Positions 41,257 to 50,060 of a stretch of 64,000 nt of DNA are shown here, in pieces. The notes under the pieces were generated by a model. That model made no database searches and was not told the origin of the DNA. It worked only from the letters and a program-made list of their open reading frames with translations. This DNA comes from Marinobacter litoralis (GTDB lineage: Bacteria; Pseudomonadota; Gammaproteobacteria; Pseudomonadales; Oleiphilaceae). Position 1 is the first letter of the stretch. Each line of letters begins with the position of its first letter. The stretch spans positions 1,576,262 through 1,640,261 of the forward strand of contig NZ_JAELVS010000001.1 of the NCBI RefSeq assembly GCF_016427555.1, in the 5' to 3' direction. The translations under genes were made by a program, and so were the position numbers.

Positions 41257-42282
41257 TCAGTCCACCAGATATTCGAGACGTTTTTCCAGAAAGGGCACGG
41301 AGTCTTCGGTAAACAGCACCAGCATGTCACAGCGAATATCCCGGTTTTCGATGGTGTAGCAGATCTCCAGACACAGCAACTGTTCTTCCCGGCTGCTGTG
41401 GTGTTCCAGCAGTTCGTTGATAGGGCGGTGCTGGCCCAGGACGGTCGGGTGGCTCAGGCCGAGTTTGATATCGAGCTGGTCACTCACGCCGTTCAGGAAA
41501 GCCCCAAACAGGATGCTGGACATGTCCATCAACACTTCCACATCAATGGCGTCGCCTTCCACGCCTTCGTAATGCAGCAGCTCGGCCATTTCTTCGAAGC
41601 TGGCGTCATCGAATAAAAGCAGCGCCTCACCAGCCAGGCCCGAGCCGGTGAACCCCTGACAAACGGCCGAGAAGGTATTGCCGGCCTCGGCAGAGGAAAT
41701 TGCCATGTGAAGCTCGGAGCTGGCGATAAAAGCGACTTTCGGAACGGGCTGTTTGACGAATACCCTCAGCAATCGGGCCAGTAGATCAGACGACCGGCCC
41801 ATAGCGACGTTGGCGGTTTCCTGCAGGTATTCGGTGAGGCTGACTGAAATTTCCGGGGTGTGGCTTGGCTTGGAAAATGAGGGGCTCTTTGCTGCTAACG
41901 CAGACAGTTCTTCTGGCCTGAAAAAACCGTACTCCTGCAATAACGCGCCGACGAGTTCGGTGCTTGTCGGCTTTTTGATGAAATCGATGGCACCCAGTTT
42001 GCGCACCCGCTCCCGCGCCTCCGGCTGGATATCACCAGACACCACGATGGTGAGCACGGGCAGGTCGTCTTTGCGAATCTGTTCCAAAACCTGATAACCG
42101 TCTAACCCCGGCATGTTCAGGTCAAGAAACAAAAGCTCCGCTTCGCCCTTACGCAGAATACTCAGCGCCTCTTCACCCTCTTGGGCAAACAGCACACCGT
42201 CTGCCAAACCAAGCGGCAGTGCTCGGGCCATTTGCTTACGGGCGAGCGCGGAATCGTCGCATATCAGGATTTTGGTGCTCAT
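41257..42282 (-). CDS. CheY receiver joined to a CheC-like phosphatase domain
   Basis: A 341-residue protein. The receiver domain (KILICDDSALARKQMARALP) has the phosphorylated Asp54 in LFLDLNMPGLDGYQV and a late IKKPTS lysine. After a linker, residues about 140-335 resemble CheC/CheX-type domains, with SSAEAGNTFSAVCQGFTGSG and VLMDMSSILFGAFLNGVSDQ. Such proteins may dephosphorylate receivers, including their own. The start is ATG 42282; the frame is open 12 codons further up. It shares an operon with the GGDEF gene, linking phosphorelay input to cyclic di-GMP. Confidence 0.85.
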   Translation of the reverse strand: MSTKILICDDSALARKQMARALPLGLADGVLFAQEGEEALSILRKGEAELLFLDLNMPGLDGYQVLEQIRKDDLPVLTIVVSGDIQPEARERVRKLGAIDFIKKPTSTELVGALLQEYGFFRPEELSALAAKSPSFSKPSHTPEISVSLTEYLQETANVAMGRSSDLLARLLRVFVKQPVPKVAFIASSELHMAISSAEAGNTFSAVCQGFTGSGLAGEALLLFDDASFEEMAELLHYEGVEGDAIDVEVLMDMSSILFGAFLNGVSDQLDIKLGLSHPTVLGQHRPINELLEHHSSREEQLLCLEICYTIENRDIRCDMLVLFTEDSVPFLEKRLEYLVD

Positions 42283-42450
42283 GGTGTGTAGTGTGCTGCC
42301 CGATTCGGTAGGTGGCAAGAGTAACTTACGTTAATGTGTCGATATATACTACGTTTCGGTGGTTCGGGTTTGTGAGGTAACGCACTCTATTGTCAGTCGG
42401 CTCTCGGCTATAGTGTTCGCGTGCTAAAAAAACAAATAGAGACACGATCT

Positions 42451-43347
42451 ATGATTAAGCGAGCGTACGGATACGCTGCCCTTACTCTGTTCTGCGCGGG
42501 TATGGCGTCTGTTGCCCAAGCGGAATTGGCTCCCATTTCTGACGACGCAATGGGCGATGTGACCGGGCAGGCGTTTATGCAGGTTGAAAACATCGCTGGC
42601 CAAAATCACGATTTTACCCGGATGTCATTAGGCATCGATGTGGAAACACGGGTGAATGTGGATGAGGTGAAAGTCGGCGAACTCAATGCCGGTACAGACT
42701 TCGCGGCGACACATCTTGCGCTGGGGCACATTGCACGTGTCGATGGCGAAACATATAACGGCGTAACCTACAATGCAGGGGACGACGTGCCCTTCGAAGC
42801 TCGGCGCCCCTATATCGAGCTGGCAGAAGATGCCGCCGGTCTGGCCGGCTTCCGGATGGGCTTTCACGAGGCACGGGGGTCGGTTTCTTCCAATACCACC
42901 AGCTTTAGCGGCAACATCGGCATGAAGATCGAGTCTTTCGGCCAAGTGTATGACGCACAGTTGTTCCAGGGGCCGGGTGGTCCTGCGACCGATTATCGTG
43001 CAACCCACATCGGCTTAAAGCCAAACAATCCGAATCAGATTGCCGGGTGCAACGTGAGTGCAACCTTGGCCAACTGTGCACCGCTCACCCAGCTGCGCTC
43101 ATTGGATATTGGCGAAGATTCCGGTCAGGAAGGTGTCGCTGGGTTTACCGATGGTTTCTTTGTGGGTTTTCAGCGGGATGATGGTGTGGCCTGGCAAACA
43201 CTGGATGGCATGAGCTCTATCAGCGTTGGCAAAGGTGTATACATCAACCTGCCTACAAACATGACCGTGAAATTGGAGCAATTGACCGGCCCTGGCATCG
43301 ACCGCCGTCGTACCCATCAGGTGGATATGGGGACTAAGTTGTTTTGA
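42451..43347 (+). CDS. Exported protein, FilA/DUF6160-like
   Basis: About 298 residues from ATG 42451, where a signal peptide begins (IKRAYGYAALTLFCAGMASV, AQA before ELAP). The mature start, LAPISDDAMGDVTGQAFMQV, matches the pattern of DUF6160/FilA proteins, whose ISDDxMxxVTGQ opening I know from secreted proteins of Acinetobacter and Marinobacter. The rest is beta-rich with many Gly/Asp/Asn turns and one cysteine pair (GCNVSATLANCAP). A surface or pilus-associated role is possible but not shown. The GTG at 42421 would add ten residues ahead of the signal peptide and is unlikely. Confidence 0.75.
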   Translation: MIKRAYGYAALTLFCAGMASVAQAELAPISDDAMGDVTGQAFMQVENIAGQNHDFTRMSLGIDVETRVNVDEVKVGELNAGTDFAATHLALGHIARVDGETYNGVTYNAGDDVPFEARRPYIELAEDAAGLAGFRMGFHEARGSVSSNTTSFSGNIGMKIESFGQVYDAQLFQGPGGPATDYRATHIGLKPNNPNQIAGCNVSATLANCAPLTQLRSLDIGEDSGQEGVAGFTDGFFVGFQRDDGVAWQTLDGMSSISVGKGVYINLPTNMTVKLEQLTGPGIDRRRTHQVDMGTKLF

Positions 43348-43392
43348 TTTTGTTAGACTCCTGCTATTCATTCACACGGTGGGAGTCTTCCT

Positions 43393-44841
43393 TTGATCCG
43401 CTCTTTTTACTGGCACGATTACGAAACCTTCGGTGTAGATCCTCTGCATGACCGGCCCTCCCAGTTTGCCGGAGTTCGCACCGATGCGGATCTGAACGTG
43501 ATCGAAGACCCATTGGTGATTTACTGCAAACCAACGGACGACTACCTGCCTGCCCCTGAAGCCTGTTTGATTACCGGCATCACCCCGCAAAAAGCTCTGG
43601 AAGATGGCTTCCCCGAAGCGGAATTCATTGCGCAGATTAACGAAGCCTTCAGTCAACCCGGTACCTGCGTGGTGGGGTATAACAGCTTGCGTTTTGATGA
43701 CGAAGTCACCCGCAACACCCTATACCGCAACTTGCGTGACCCCTATGCCCGGGAATGGCAGAACGGCAATTCCCGGTGGGACATCATTGACATGGTGCGG
43801 CTGACCTACGCGCTGCGCCCGGAAGGCATCAACTGGCCCCGTAAAGAAGACGGCAGCCCCAGCTTCCGTTTGGAAGAACTTACAGCGGCCAACGGAATTG
43901 CCCACGAAGCGGCCCACGATGCGATGTCGGATGTTTGGGCGACCATTGCCGTGGCCAAACTGATTAAAGAGAAGCAGCCCAAGCTGTTTGATTTTGTTCT
44001 GAAGAACAAAGACAAACACGCGGCGCGCCAAATGCTGGACACCGCCACCATGAAACCGGTGTTCCACATCTCCGCCAAATTCCCGGCCAGCCGAGGCTGC
44101 TGTGCGCTGGTTGCGCCTTTGGCGGAACACCCCACCAATAAAAATCAGGTCATCGTTTACGACCTGCGCGAAGACCCAACGGAGCTCATCAACGCCACGC
44201 CGGAGCAGATTCAGGAGCGGGTGTTTACCTCACAAGCCGAGCTGGGTGAGGGCGTAGCGCGCTTCCCCCTGAAAGGCATTCAGGTGAACAAGTGCCCGGT
44301 ACTGGCTCCGGCCAATATGCTGTCTACCCTTTCCAAAGAACGCTTGGCGGAATTGGAGCTGGATGGCGATGTGCTGCGCGCCAACTTGGCCAAACTGCGA
44401 AACGCCCCGGACTTGCCGGCTCGTATTGCACAAGCCTTCGACCGCAGCTTTGAAGGCAGTGACCTGACCGACCCGGACGAACAACTCTACGCCGGCGGCT
44501 TTATCAGCAACGCCGACCGAGAGCGGCTGAAAGATCTGATCGCCCAACCGGTAGAGGCATTAGGCGAGCAAGAGGTGCGGTTTGATGATGAGCGTTTAAG
44601 CGAGATGCTTTTCCGCTACCGAGCCCGAAATTACCCGAACACCCTGAGCGGCGAAGAAATGGAACGTTGGGAAGCCTTCAGAACCGAACGCCTGATGAAC
44701 CCGAAGAAGGGCTGGCGCTCACTGGAAGCCTATGGGCTGGAATTACAGCGCCTTGCGAGTGACCCGGAGCTGACGCCGCGGAACCGGCAGATCCTGGAGG
44801 ATTTGCATTTGTATGGGGAGTCTTTGATTCCTTATATGTGA
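43393..44841 (+). CDS. sbcB: Exodeoxyribonuclease I
   Basis: A 482-residue DnaQ-fold 3'-5' exonuclease starting at TTG 43393. The catalytic residues are seen in FYWHDYETFGVDPL (Exo I D/E), VVGYNSLRFDDEVTRNTLYR, WDIIDMVRL and AHDAMSDVWATIAV (Exo III). The C-terminal SH3-like and helical domains are present (LGEGVARFPLKGIQVNKCPV, FRYRARNYPNTLSGEE). It degrades single-stranded DNA from 3' ends in recombination and mismatch repair. Length matches the family. Confidence 0.95.
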   Translation: MIRSFYWHDYETFGVDPLHDRPSQFAGVRTDADLNVIEDPLVIYCKPTDDYLPAPEACLITGITPQKALEDGFPEAEFIAQINEAFSQPGTCVVGYNSLRFDDEVTRNTLYRNLRDPYAREWQNGNSRWDIIDMVRLTYALRPEGINWPRKEDGSPSFRLEELTAANGIAHEAAHDAMSDVWATIAVAKLIKEKQPKLFDFVLKNKDKHAARQMLDTATMKPVFHISAKFPASRGCCALVAPLAEHPTNKNQVIVYDLREDPTELINATPEQIQERVFTSQAELGEGVARFPLKGIQVNKCPVLAPANMLSTLSKERLAELELDGDVLRANLAKLRNAPDLPARIAQAFDRSFEGSDLTDPDEQLYAGGFISNADRERLKDLIAQPVEALGEQEVRFDDERLSEMLFRYRARNYPNTLSGEEMERWEAFRTERLMNPKKGWRSLEAYGLELQRLASDPELTPRNRQILEDLHLYGESLIPYM

Positions 44842-44870
44842 AAACGGGGGCCAAACTGGCCCCCGTTTTA
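44841..44870 (+). terminator. Rho-independent terminator after sbcB
   Basis: AAAACGGGGGCC, AAACT, GGCCCCCGTTTT followed by ATTTTG. The stem is 12 bp and begins at the stop codon. Confidence 0.92.
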
Positions 44871-44961
44871 TTTTGTTGATTCTTTTGAAATCAAAGGTTT
44901 CACGCTAGACTCGGAAAGGTTGTGTATAGATATATTGAGCTGCCCGTTTTGGAAGGAAGGT

Positions 44962-46152
44962 ATGAGCGAACTCCTGGAGTTACTGGGGCGAGAAAAAGAA
45001 TTATTCATTGAGGATCTGCAGCGCCATGAAACGAAGCTTTCGGCAGAAGTAGTGCGTTCTCGTTTTCTGGTGCTTGGAGGCGCTGGCTCCATTGGCCAGG
45101 CGGTCGTTCGGGAAATTTTCAAGCGCAATCCCCTTAAACTCCATGTGGTGGATATTTCCGAGAATAACTTGGTTGAATTGGTCCGAGATATTCGCAGTCA
45201 GTTTGGGTATATCCAGGGAGACTTTCGGACTTTCGCTCTCGATATAGGTTCGGTGGAGTATGACGCGTATTTTGCCGCGGAAGGCCAGTTTGACTACATA
45301 TTGAACCTCTCAGCTCTAAAGCATGTGCGTAGCGAGAAAGATCCCTACACGTTGATGCGCATGGTCGATGTTAATGTGTTTAATACGGACAAAACCTTGA
45401 AGCAGGCAATTGATGCCGGCGTGAAAAAGTACTTTTGCGTGTCTACTGACAAGGCGGCTAATCCGGTTAACATGATGGGTGCCTCCAAGCGCATTATGGA
45501 AATGTTCTTAATGCGTAGAAGTTTGCAGATTGACATTTCCACTGCTCGTTTTGCCAATGTTGCTTTTTCTGATGGGTCTTTACTGCACGGTTTTAACCAA
45601 AGGTTGGAAAAACATCAGCCTATTGTTGCACCAGATGACGTGCGCAGATATTTCGTGACACCAAAAGAGTCCGGCGAGCTTTGTTTGATGAGTTGCATCT
45701 TTGGAGGCAATCGCGACATCTTCTTTCCCAAGTTAAGTGAAGATCTGCATTTGGTTTCCTTTGCTGATATCGCCCGGAAATACCTCAAAGCTAAAGGTCT
45801 GGAGCCGGTATTGTGCGCCGATGAAGATGAAGCACGGGCACGCGCTAAAGCGGTTCCTGTGCAAGGCAAGTGGCCTTGCCTGTTTACCTCTAGTGACACT
45901 ACTGGCGAGAAAGATTTCGAGGAGTTTTTTACCGATCAGGAATCACTGGATATGACTCGCTTTAATGAGATAGGCATCGTTCAAAATGAGCCGGAATTCG
46001 ACGGGCAGCGTTTGGAAGAGTTCGAGGCGCAAATTGCCGCCATGAAACAGAAGCTAGTCTGGAGCAGGCAGGATCTCGTCGAATTGTTCCACCGCATGAT
46101 TCCGGGTTTCGGTCATAAAGAAACCGGGAAATACCTCGATAGTAAGATGTGA
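44962..46152 (+). CDS. UDP/GDP-GlcNAc 4,6-dehydratase-like SDR, LegB-type of the nonulosonate pathway
   Basis: About 396 residues from ATG 44962, with GGAAGG upstream. RFLVLGGAGSIGQAVVREIF binds NAD; LSALKHVRSEKDPYTLMRM and STDKAANPVNMMGASKR (Met in place of the usual Tyr, then K) are CapD/FlaA1-type catalytic elements. It lacks membrane segments. It would make the 4-keto-6-deoxy-HexNAc that begins legionaminic or related nonulosonic acid synthesis. The next step, an aminotransferase, is not encoded in this block. Confidence 0.82.
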   Translation: MSELLELLGREKELFIEDLQRHETKLSAEVVRSRFLVLGGAGSIGQAVVREIFKRNPLKLHVVDISENNLVELVRDIRSQFGYIQGDFRTFALDIGSVEYDAYFAAEGQFDYILNLSALKHVRSEKDPYTLMRMVDVNVFNTDKTLKQAIDAGVKKYFCVSTDKAANPVNMMGASKRIMEMFLMRRSLQIDISTARFANVAFSDGSLLHGFNQRLEKHQPIVAPDDVRRYFVTPKESGELCLMSCIFGGNRDIFFPKLSEDLHLVSFADIARKYLKAKGLEPVLCADEDEARARAKAVPVQGKWPCLFTSSDTTGEKDFEEFFTDQESLDMTRFNEIGIVQNEPEFDGQRLEEFEAQIAAMKQKLVWSRQDLVELFHRMIPGFGHKETGKYLDSKM

Positions 46153-46159
46153 GGTTGCT

Positions 46160-46816
46160 TTGAGCGGTAAATCGACTATGTCGCGTAGAATCGGAATCTT
46201 TGGGACGTCGGGAATGGCCCGGGAAGCCGGCGATATAGCATGGGCGCTTAATCTAGAGCCAGTCTTCATCGCCCGAGATGAGGCAGAACGGCGTGAGTGT
46301 GGATTCTCGCATCAGGTCATTCTGGAGCAAGATGTTCTGGACTATACCGCAATGCCTTTTGTGATTGGTATTGGGGAAAATTCCATTCGCAGAGCCATTG
46401 CAGAGCGTTTTAAAGAGTCGCTCAGGTTCACCAACCTCGTCCATCCAAGTGCTACGTTTGGCTTTTCTCAAAGGGAGGCTATCGATCGAGGGAAGGGCAT
46501 CGTCGTTGCTGCCGGTACCCGTTTTACCAGCGGGATAAGTGTGGGTGATTTCTGCATATTTAATCAGAACACCACCATTGCCCATGACTGTGTTGTGGAA
46601 AGTTATGTGCATGTAGCTCCTGGTGCTAATGTTTCCGGTAACGTGCATTTGAAAAGCGGTTGTTGGGTGGGGGCGGGTGCAGTGGTAAATCAAGGCAGTT
46701 ATGCGAAGAAACGTGTGGTTGGTGAAAATGCCACGATCGGATCCGGGGCGGTTGTTATTCGCGATTGTGAAGCCAACGCAGTTTACGCGGGTGTACCGGC
46801 AAAGAGGATCAAATGA
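46160..46816 (+). CDS. NeuD/PglD-like sugar acetyltransferase
   Basis: 218 residues from TTG 46160, which has GAGG five bases upstream; ATG 46178 is the alternative. The N-terminal Rossmann-like part (RRIGIFGTSGMAREAGDIAW, FVIGIGENSIRRAI) is followed by a left-handed beta-helix with FNQNTTIAHDCVVESYVHVA (catalytic His), VGENATIGSGAVV and AGVPAKRIK. Family members acetylate the amino group of UDP-4-amino sugars (PglD) or O-acetylate sialic acids (NeuD). It overlaps neuB by four bases. Either role fits the pathway. Confidence 0.83.
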   Translation: MSGKSTMSRRIGIFGTSGMAREAGDIAWALNLEPVFIARDEAERRECGFSHQVILEQDVLDYTAMPFVIGIGENSIRRAIAERFKESLRFTNLVHPSATFGFSQREAIDRGKGIVVAAGTRFTSGISVGDFCIFNQNTTIAHDCVVESYVHVAPGANVSGNVHLKSGCWVGAGAVVNQGSYAKKRVVGENATIGSGAVVIRDCEANAVYAGVPAKRIK

Positions 46817-47817
46817 AGACGCTTATTATTGCTGAAGCCGGTGTTAACCATAATGGCGATATGGCCTTGGCGAAAAGGCTGATTGCGGCGGCGGCCGAGG
46901 CGGGCGCTGATCTTGTCAAGTTTCAGACGTTTATTGCCGCGAACATCATTTCTCGAAGCGCGCCCAAGGCAGAGTATCAGAAAGGCGCGACAGATCCCCG
47001 GGAGTCGCAACAGGAGATGGTGCGTAAGCTGGAATTAACCCGCGATAACCACTTGGAGCTGATCGCAGAATGCGAAAAGCAGGGTATAGGGTTCTTTTCC
47101 ACTGCGTTTGATAAAGACAGCATTGACCTGCTTGAGGAGTTGGGGGGCGCAGAGATTGTAAAGGCACCTTCCGGCGAGCTGACCAACCTCCCGTACCTTC
47201 GCTATCTGACCCGTCACGGTAAGCGAGTGTTGCTTTCAACCGGTATGGCAAACTTGGGCGAGATCGAAGCTGCGATCAATGTTGTGGAGCAGGCGGGCAC
47301 TCCCAGAGAGAAAATTACTGTCTTGCATTGCACCACGGAATACCCCGCGCCGATGGAGGACGTGAACCTTCGTGCTATGACCAGCATTGGAGAGGCGTTT
47401 GGAGTGCCTGTGGGTTATTCGGACCACACGTCGGGTATCGAGGTGCCGATAGCTGCGGTAGCTCTGGGAGCGACTGTGATTGAAAAACATTTCACCCTGG
47501 ATAGGAATCTTCCAGGTCCCGATCACCGGGCCAGCCTGGAGCCCGATGAGCTAAAAGCCATGGTCCGGGGTATTAGGAATATTGAGAGAGCAATGGGGGA
47601 TGGCATAAAACGACCGAGTCCGAGCGAACTCAAGAACAAACCCATTGCCCGCAAGTCGCTCGTGGCGGCTCGCCCTATTAAAGCTGGCGAACGCTTCAGT
47701 GAAGACAACTTGATGGCGAAACGCCCGGGCACCGGTATTTCCCCCATGCGATGGGATGATGTTATCGGGCGAGAAGCACCTCGGGATTTCGGCGAAGACG
47801 AGATGATCGAGCTATGA
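46813..47817 (+). CDS. neuB: N-acetylneuraminate/legionaminate synthase
   Basis: A 334-residue NeuB-family TIM barrel (IIAEAGVNHNGDMALAKRLI, VKFQTF, FSTAFDKDSIDLLEELG, HCTTEYPAPMEDVNL, VGYSDHTSGIEV, VIEKHFTLDRNLPGPDHRAS) with a C-terminal SAF antifreeze-like domain (residues about 275-334). It condenses phosphoenolpyruvate with a 6-carbon ManNAc-type sugar to give a 9-carbon nonulosonic acid. Presence of a 4,6-dehydratase gene favours legionaminic-type sugars over Neu5Ac. It overlaps neuC by four bases. Confidence 0.93.
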   Translation: MKTLIIAEAGVNHNGDMALAKRLIAAAAEAGADLVKFQTFIAANIISRSAPKAEYQKGATDPRESQQEMVRKLELTRDNHLELIAECEKQGIGFFSTAFDKDSIDLLEELGGAEIVKAPSGELTNLPYLRYLTRHGKRVLLSTGMANLGEIEAAINVVEQAGTPREKITVLHCTTEYPAPMEDVNLRAMTSIGEAFGVPVGYSDHTSGIEVPIAAVALGATVIEKHFTLDRNLPGPDHRASLEPDELKAMVRGIRNIERAMGDGIKRPSPSELKNKPIARKSLVAARPIKAGERFSEDNLMAKRPGTGISPMRWDDVIGREAPRDFGEDEMIEL

Positions 47818-48989
47818 GTCGTAAGGTCTGTGTCGTTACCGGTACCCGGGCTGAGTTCGGGTTGTTGCGCTGGCTGATGGATGAGATTCAGAAGCACCCT
47901 CGGTTGGAATTGCAGTTGGTTGCGACTGGAATGCATCTTTCTCCTGAGTTCGGCTCTACATACCGGGAAATTGAAGAAGCCGGTTTTCAGATCGATGCCA
48001 GAGTGGAAATGCTTCTGAGCTCCGACACGAGCACGGCGATTACCAAATCCATGGGGCTGGGAGTGATCGGGTTTGCCGATGCATACGAGCGACTAGCACC
48101 TGATATCGTGGTGATACTGGGAGACCGTTTCGAAATATTTGCGGCCGCTTCCGCCGCTACGATTGCAGGCATCCCGGTTGCGCACCTTCATGGTGGCGAG
48201 ACAACCGAAGGTGCTTTCGACGAAGCCATACGTCATTCCATTACGAAGATGTCTCATCTGCATTTTGTAGCGGCAGATGAGTACCGCCGACGTGTTATTC
48301 AGCTTGGTGAGCACCCTGAAAGAGTATTTAACTTTGGTGGAATGGGAATCGATGCGATAAAACGCATCAAGTTACTTAACCGGGGCGAATTGGAGCATTC
48401 GCTGGGGCTTGGTTTTGGCGAAAAGAACTTGTTGATTACTTTTCACCCGGTAACTCTCGAAGGTGATCCCAGCTCTTTAGCCCAGATGGGGGAGCTTTTG
48501 GCTGCACTGAATAATCTCAAAGATACTACGCTGATCTTTACCATGCCTAACGCCGACACTGGCAGTAGGGAACTCAGCGCAATGGTAACCGAGTACGCTG
48601 AGTCGCATTCGAACGCGAGAGTTTATGCTTCACTTGGTCAACTTAAATATTTCTCCTGTCTTGCCCAGGTAGATGGGGTGGTTGGAAACTCTTCGAGTGG
48701 TTTGTTGGAAGCTCCATCCTTTAAGGTCGGCACCGTTAATATCGGCGATCGCCAGAAAGGCCGGCTGAAAGCCAGCAGCGTTATTGACTGTGAGCCACGC
48801 CGTGAAGCCATAGGCCAGGCATTGACAACGCTCTACTCAAGCGACTTTCAGGATAGTCTTACTTCGGTGTCAAACCCTTATGGGGAGGGCGGTGCTAGCA
48901 AAGCGATCGTCAAAGTGATTGCAGAGTATCCACTGGAAAATATTCGCAAGAAACAGTTTTATAACGTGTCAGCGGATGATTTCGCCTAA
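47814..48989 (+). CDS. neuC: Hydrolysing UDP-sugar 2-epimerase, NeuC/LegG type
   Basis: A 391-residue GT-B-fold epimerase: VVTGTRAEFGLLRWLMDEI, VILGDRFEIFAAASAATIAG, PVAHLHGGETTEGAFDEAIR, FNFGGMGIDAIKRI and VVGNSSSGLLEAPSFKVGTV. It hydrolyses UDP and inverts C2, giving ManNAc, or 2,4-diacetamido-6-deoxy-mannose when fed UDP-diNAcBac. The latter is the expected substrate in a legionaminic pathway. It is translationally coupled to neuB. Confidence 0.93.
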   Translation: MSRKVCVVTGTRAEFGLLRWLMDEIQKHPRLELQLVATGMHLSPEFGSTYREIEEAGFQIDARVEMLLSSDTSTAITKSMGLGVIGFADAYERLAPDIVVILGDRFEIFAAASAATIAGIPVAHLHGGETTEGAFDEAIRHSITKMSHLHFVAADEYRRRVIQLGEHPERVFNFGGMGIDAIKRIKLLNRGELEHSLGLGFGEKNLLITFHPVTLEGDPSSLAQMGELLAALNNLKDTTLIFTMPNADTGSRELSAMVTEYAESHSNARVYASLGQLKYFSCLAQVDGVVGNSSSGLLEAPSFKVGTVNIGDRQKGRLKASSVIDCEPRREAIGQALTTLYSSDFQDSLTSVSNPYGEGGASKAIVKVIAEYPLENIRKKQFYNVSADDFA

Positions 48990-49004
48990 CTTTCGGAGCC
49001 ACCT

Positions 49005-50060
49005 ATGAAGCCTTGGCATAAAGCCCTTGTAAACAGTGACGTTACCTTGGAGCGCGCCATTGAAGTTCTTGATAAGGCGGCCCTGCGTATTGCTTTGGTG
49101 GTCGGCGAAGACAATAGGTTAATGGGTACACTGACAGACGGTGACGTACGCAGGGCGCTGTTAAAACAATTGCCGCTGGAAACGCCTGTTGATCAGGTTA
49201 TGAATTCTCAGCCAAAAACAGCGTCACAATCGTGGACGCAAAGTCGAATTCTGGCGGTCATGGAGCAGCATGAGTTGCTGCAGTTGCCTTTGGTGGATGG
49301 CGAGGGCCGGGTTGTCGGGTTGATTAATCTACACGATATCCTGAATCAGAATCGCCGCGATAATCCGGTGTTTTTGATGGCAGGAGGTTTCGGAACGCGC
49401 TTGCGCCCGCTGACCAGCCAATGCCCGAAACCCATGCTCAAGGTGGGTGATAAACCCATACTCGAGAACATACTAATGAGCTTTGTGGAAGCGGGCTTCC
49501 ACCGCTTTTACATTTCTACGCATTACATGCCGGACGTTATTCGCGACTACTTCGGAGACGGTGAGAAATGGGGCGTCAACATTAAGTATGTGCATGAAGA
49601 TCAGCCGTTAGGAACTGGGGGAGCGCTCGGGTTACTGCCTCATGATGAAATAGACCAGCCGCTGTTCATGATGAATGGTGATTTACTGACAACGCTGAAC
49701 CTACACGGTTTTCTGGAGTTTCACGACGAGAACCGCGGTGTCGCCACCATGTGTGTGCGGGAATACGAGCATCAGGTGCCCTACGGGGTAATCACGAGTG
49801 AGGGTACTCAGATTAAGTCCATGGTAGAGAAGCCGGTTCATCGATTCTTTGTGAATGCAGGGATTTATTTGCTGGACCCAACACTGGTGAAGAGTGTTAA
49901 ACCCGGTACTCGGATTGACATGCCAACACTACTAGAGCAGCAAATTGATGAGGGAAAGGTTGTAAATATGTTCCCGATTCACGAGTACTGGTTGGACATT
50001 GGCCGGATGGATGACTTTCAGAGAGCGCAAACTGAAGCGCAGAGCACGCTGAATGGCTGA
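49005..50060 (+). CDS. CBS-domain sugar nucleotidyltransferase, PtmE-like
   Basis: 351 residues. Two CBS motifs fill residues about 1-118 (LMGTLTDGDVRRALLKQLPL, VVGLINLHDILNQN). Residues 122-350 form a nucleotidyltransferase with VFLMAGGFGTRLRPLTSQCP, KPMLKVGDKPI and MMNGDLLTTLN. PtmE of Campylobacter makes GDP-GlcN from GlcN-1-phosphate for the GDP route to legionaminic acid; the CBS pair probably senses a nucleotide. A ribosome site AGCCACC precedes the ATG weakly. The stop overlaps neuA by eight bases. Confidence 0.85.
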   Translation: MKPWHKALVNSDVTLERAIEVLDKAALRIALVVGEDNRLMGTLTDGDVRRALLKQLPLETPVDQVMNSQPKTASQSWTQSRILAVMEQHELLQLPLVDGEGRVVGLINLHDILNQNRRDNPVFLMAGGFGTRLRPLTSQCPKPMLKVGDKPILENILMSFVEAGFHRFYISTHYMPDVIRDYFGDGEKWGVNIKYVHEDQPLGTGGALGLLPHDEIDQPLFMMNGDLLTTLNLHGFLEFHDENRGVATMCVREYEHQVPYGVITSEGTQIKSMVEKPVHRFFVNAGIYLLDPTLVKSVKPGTRIDMPTLLEQQIDEGKVVNMFPIHEYWLDIGRMDDFQRAQTEAQSTLNG

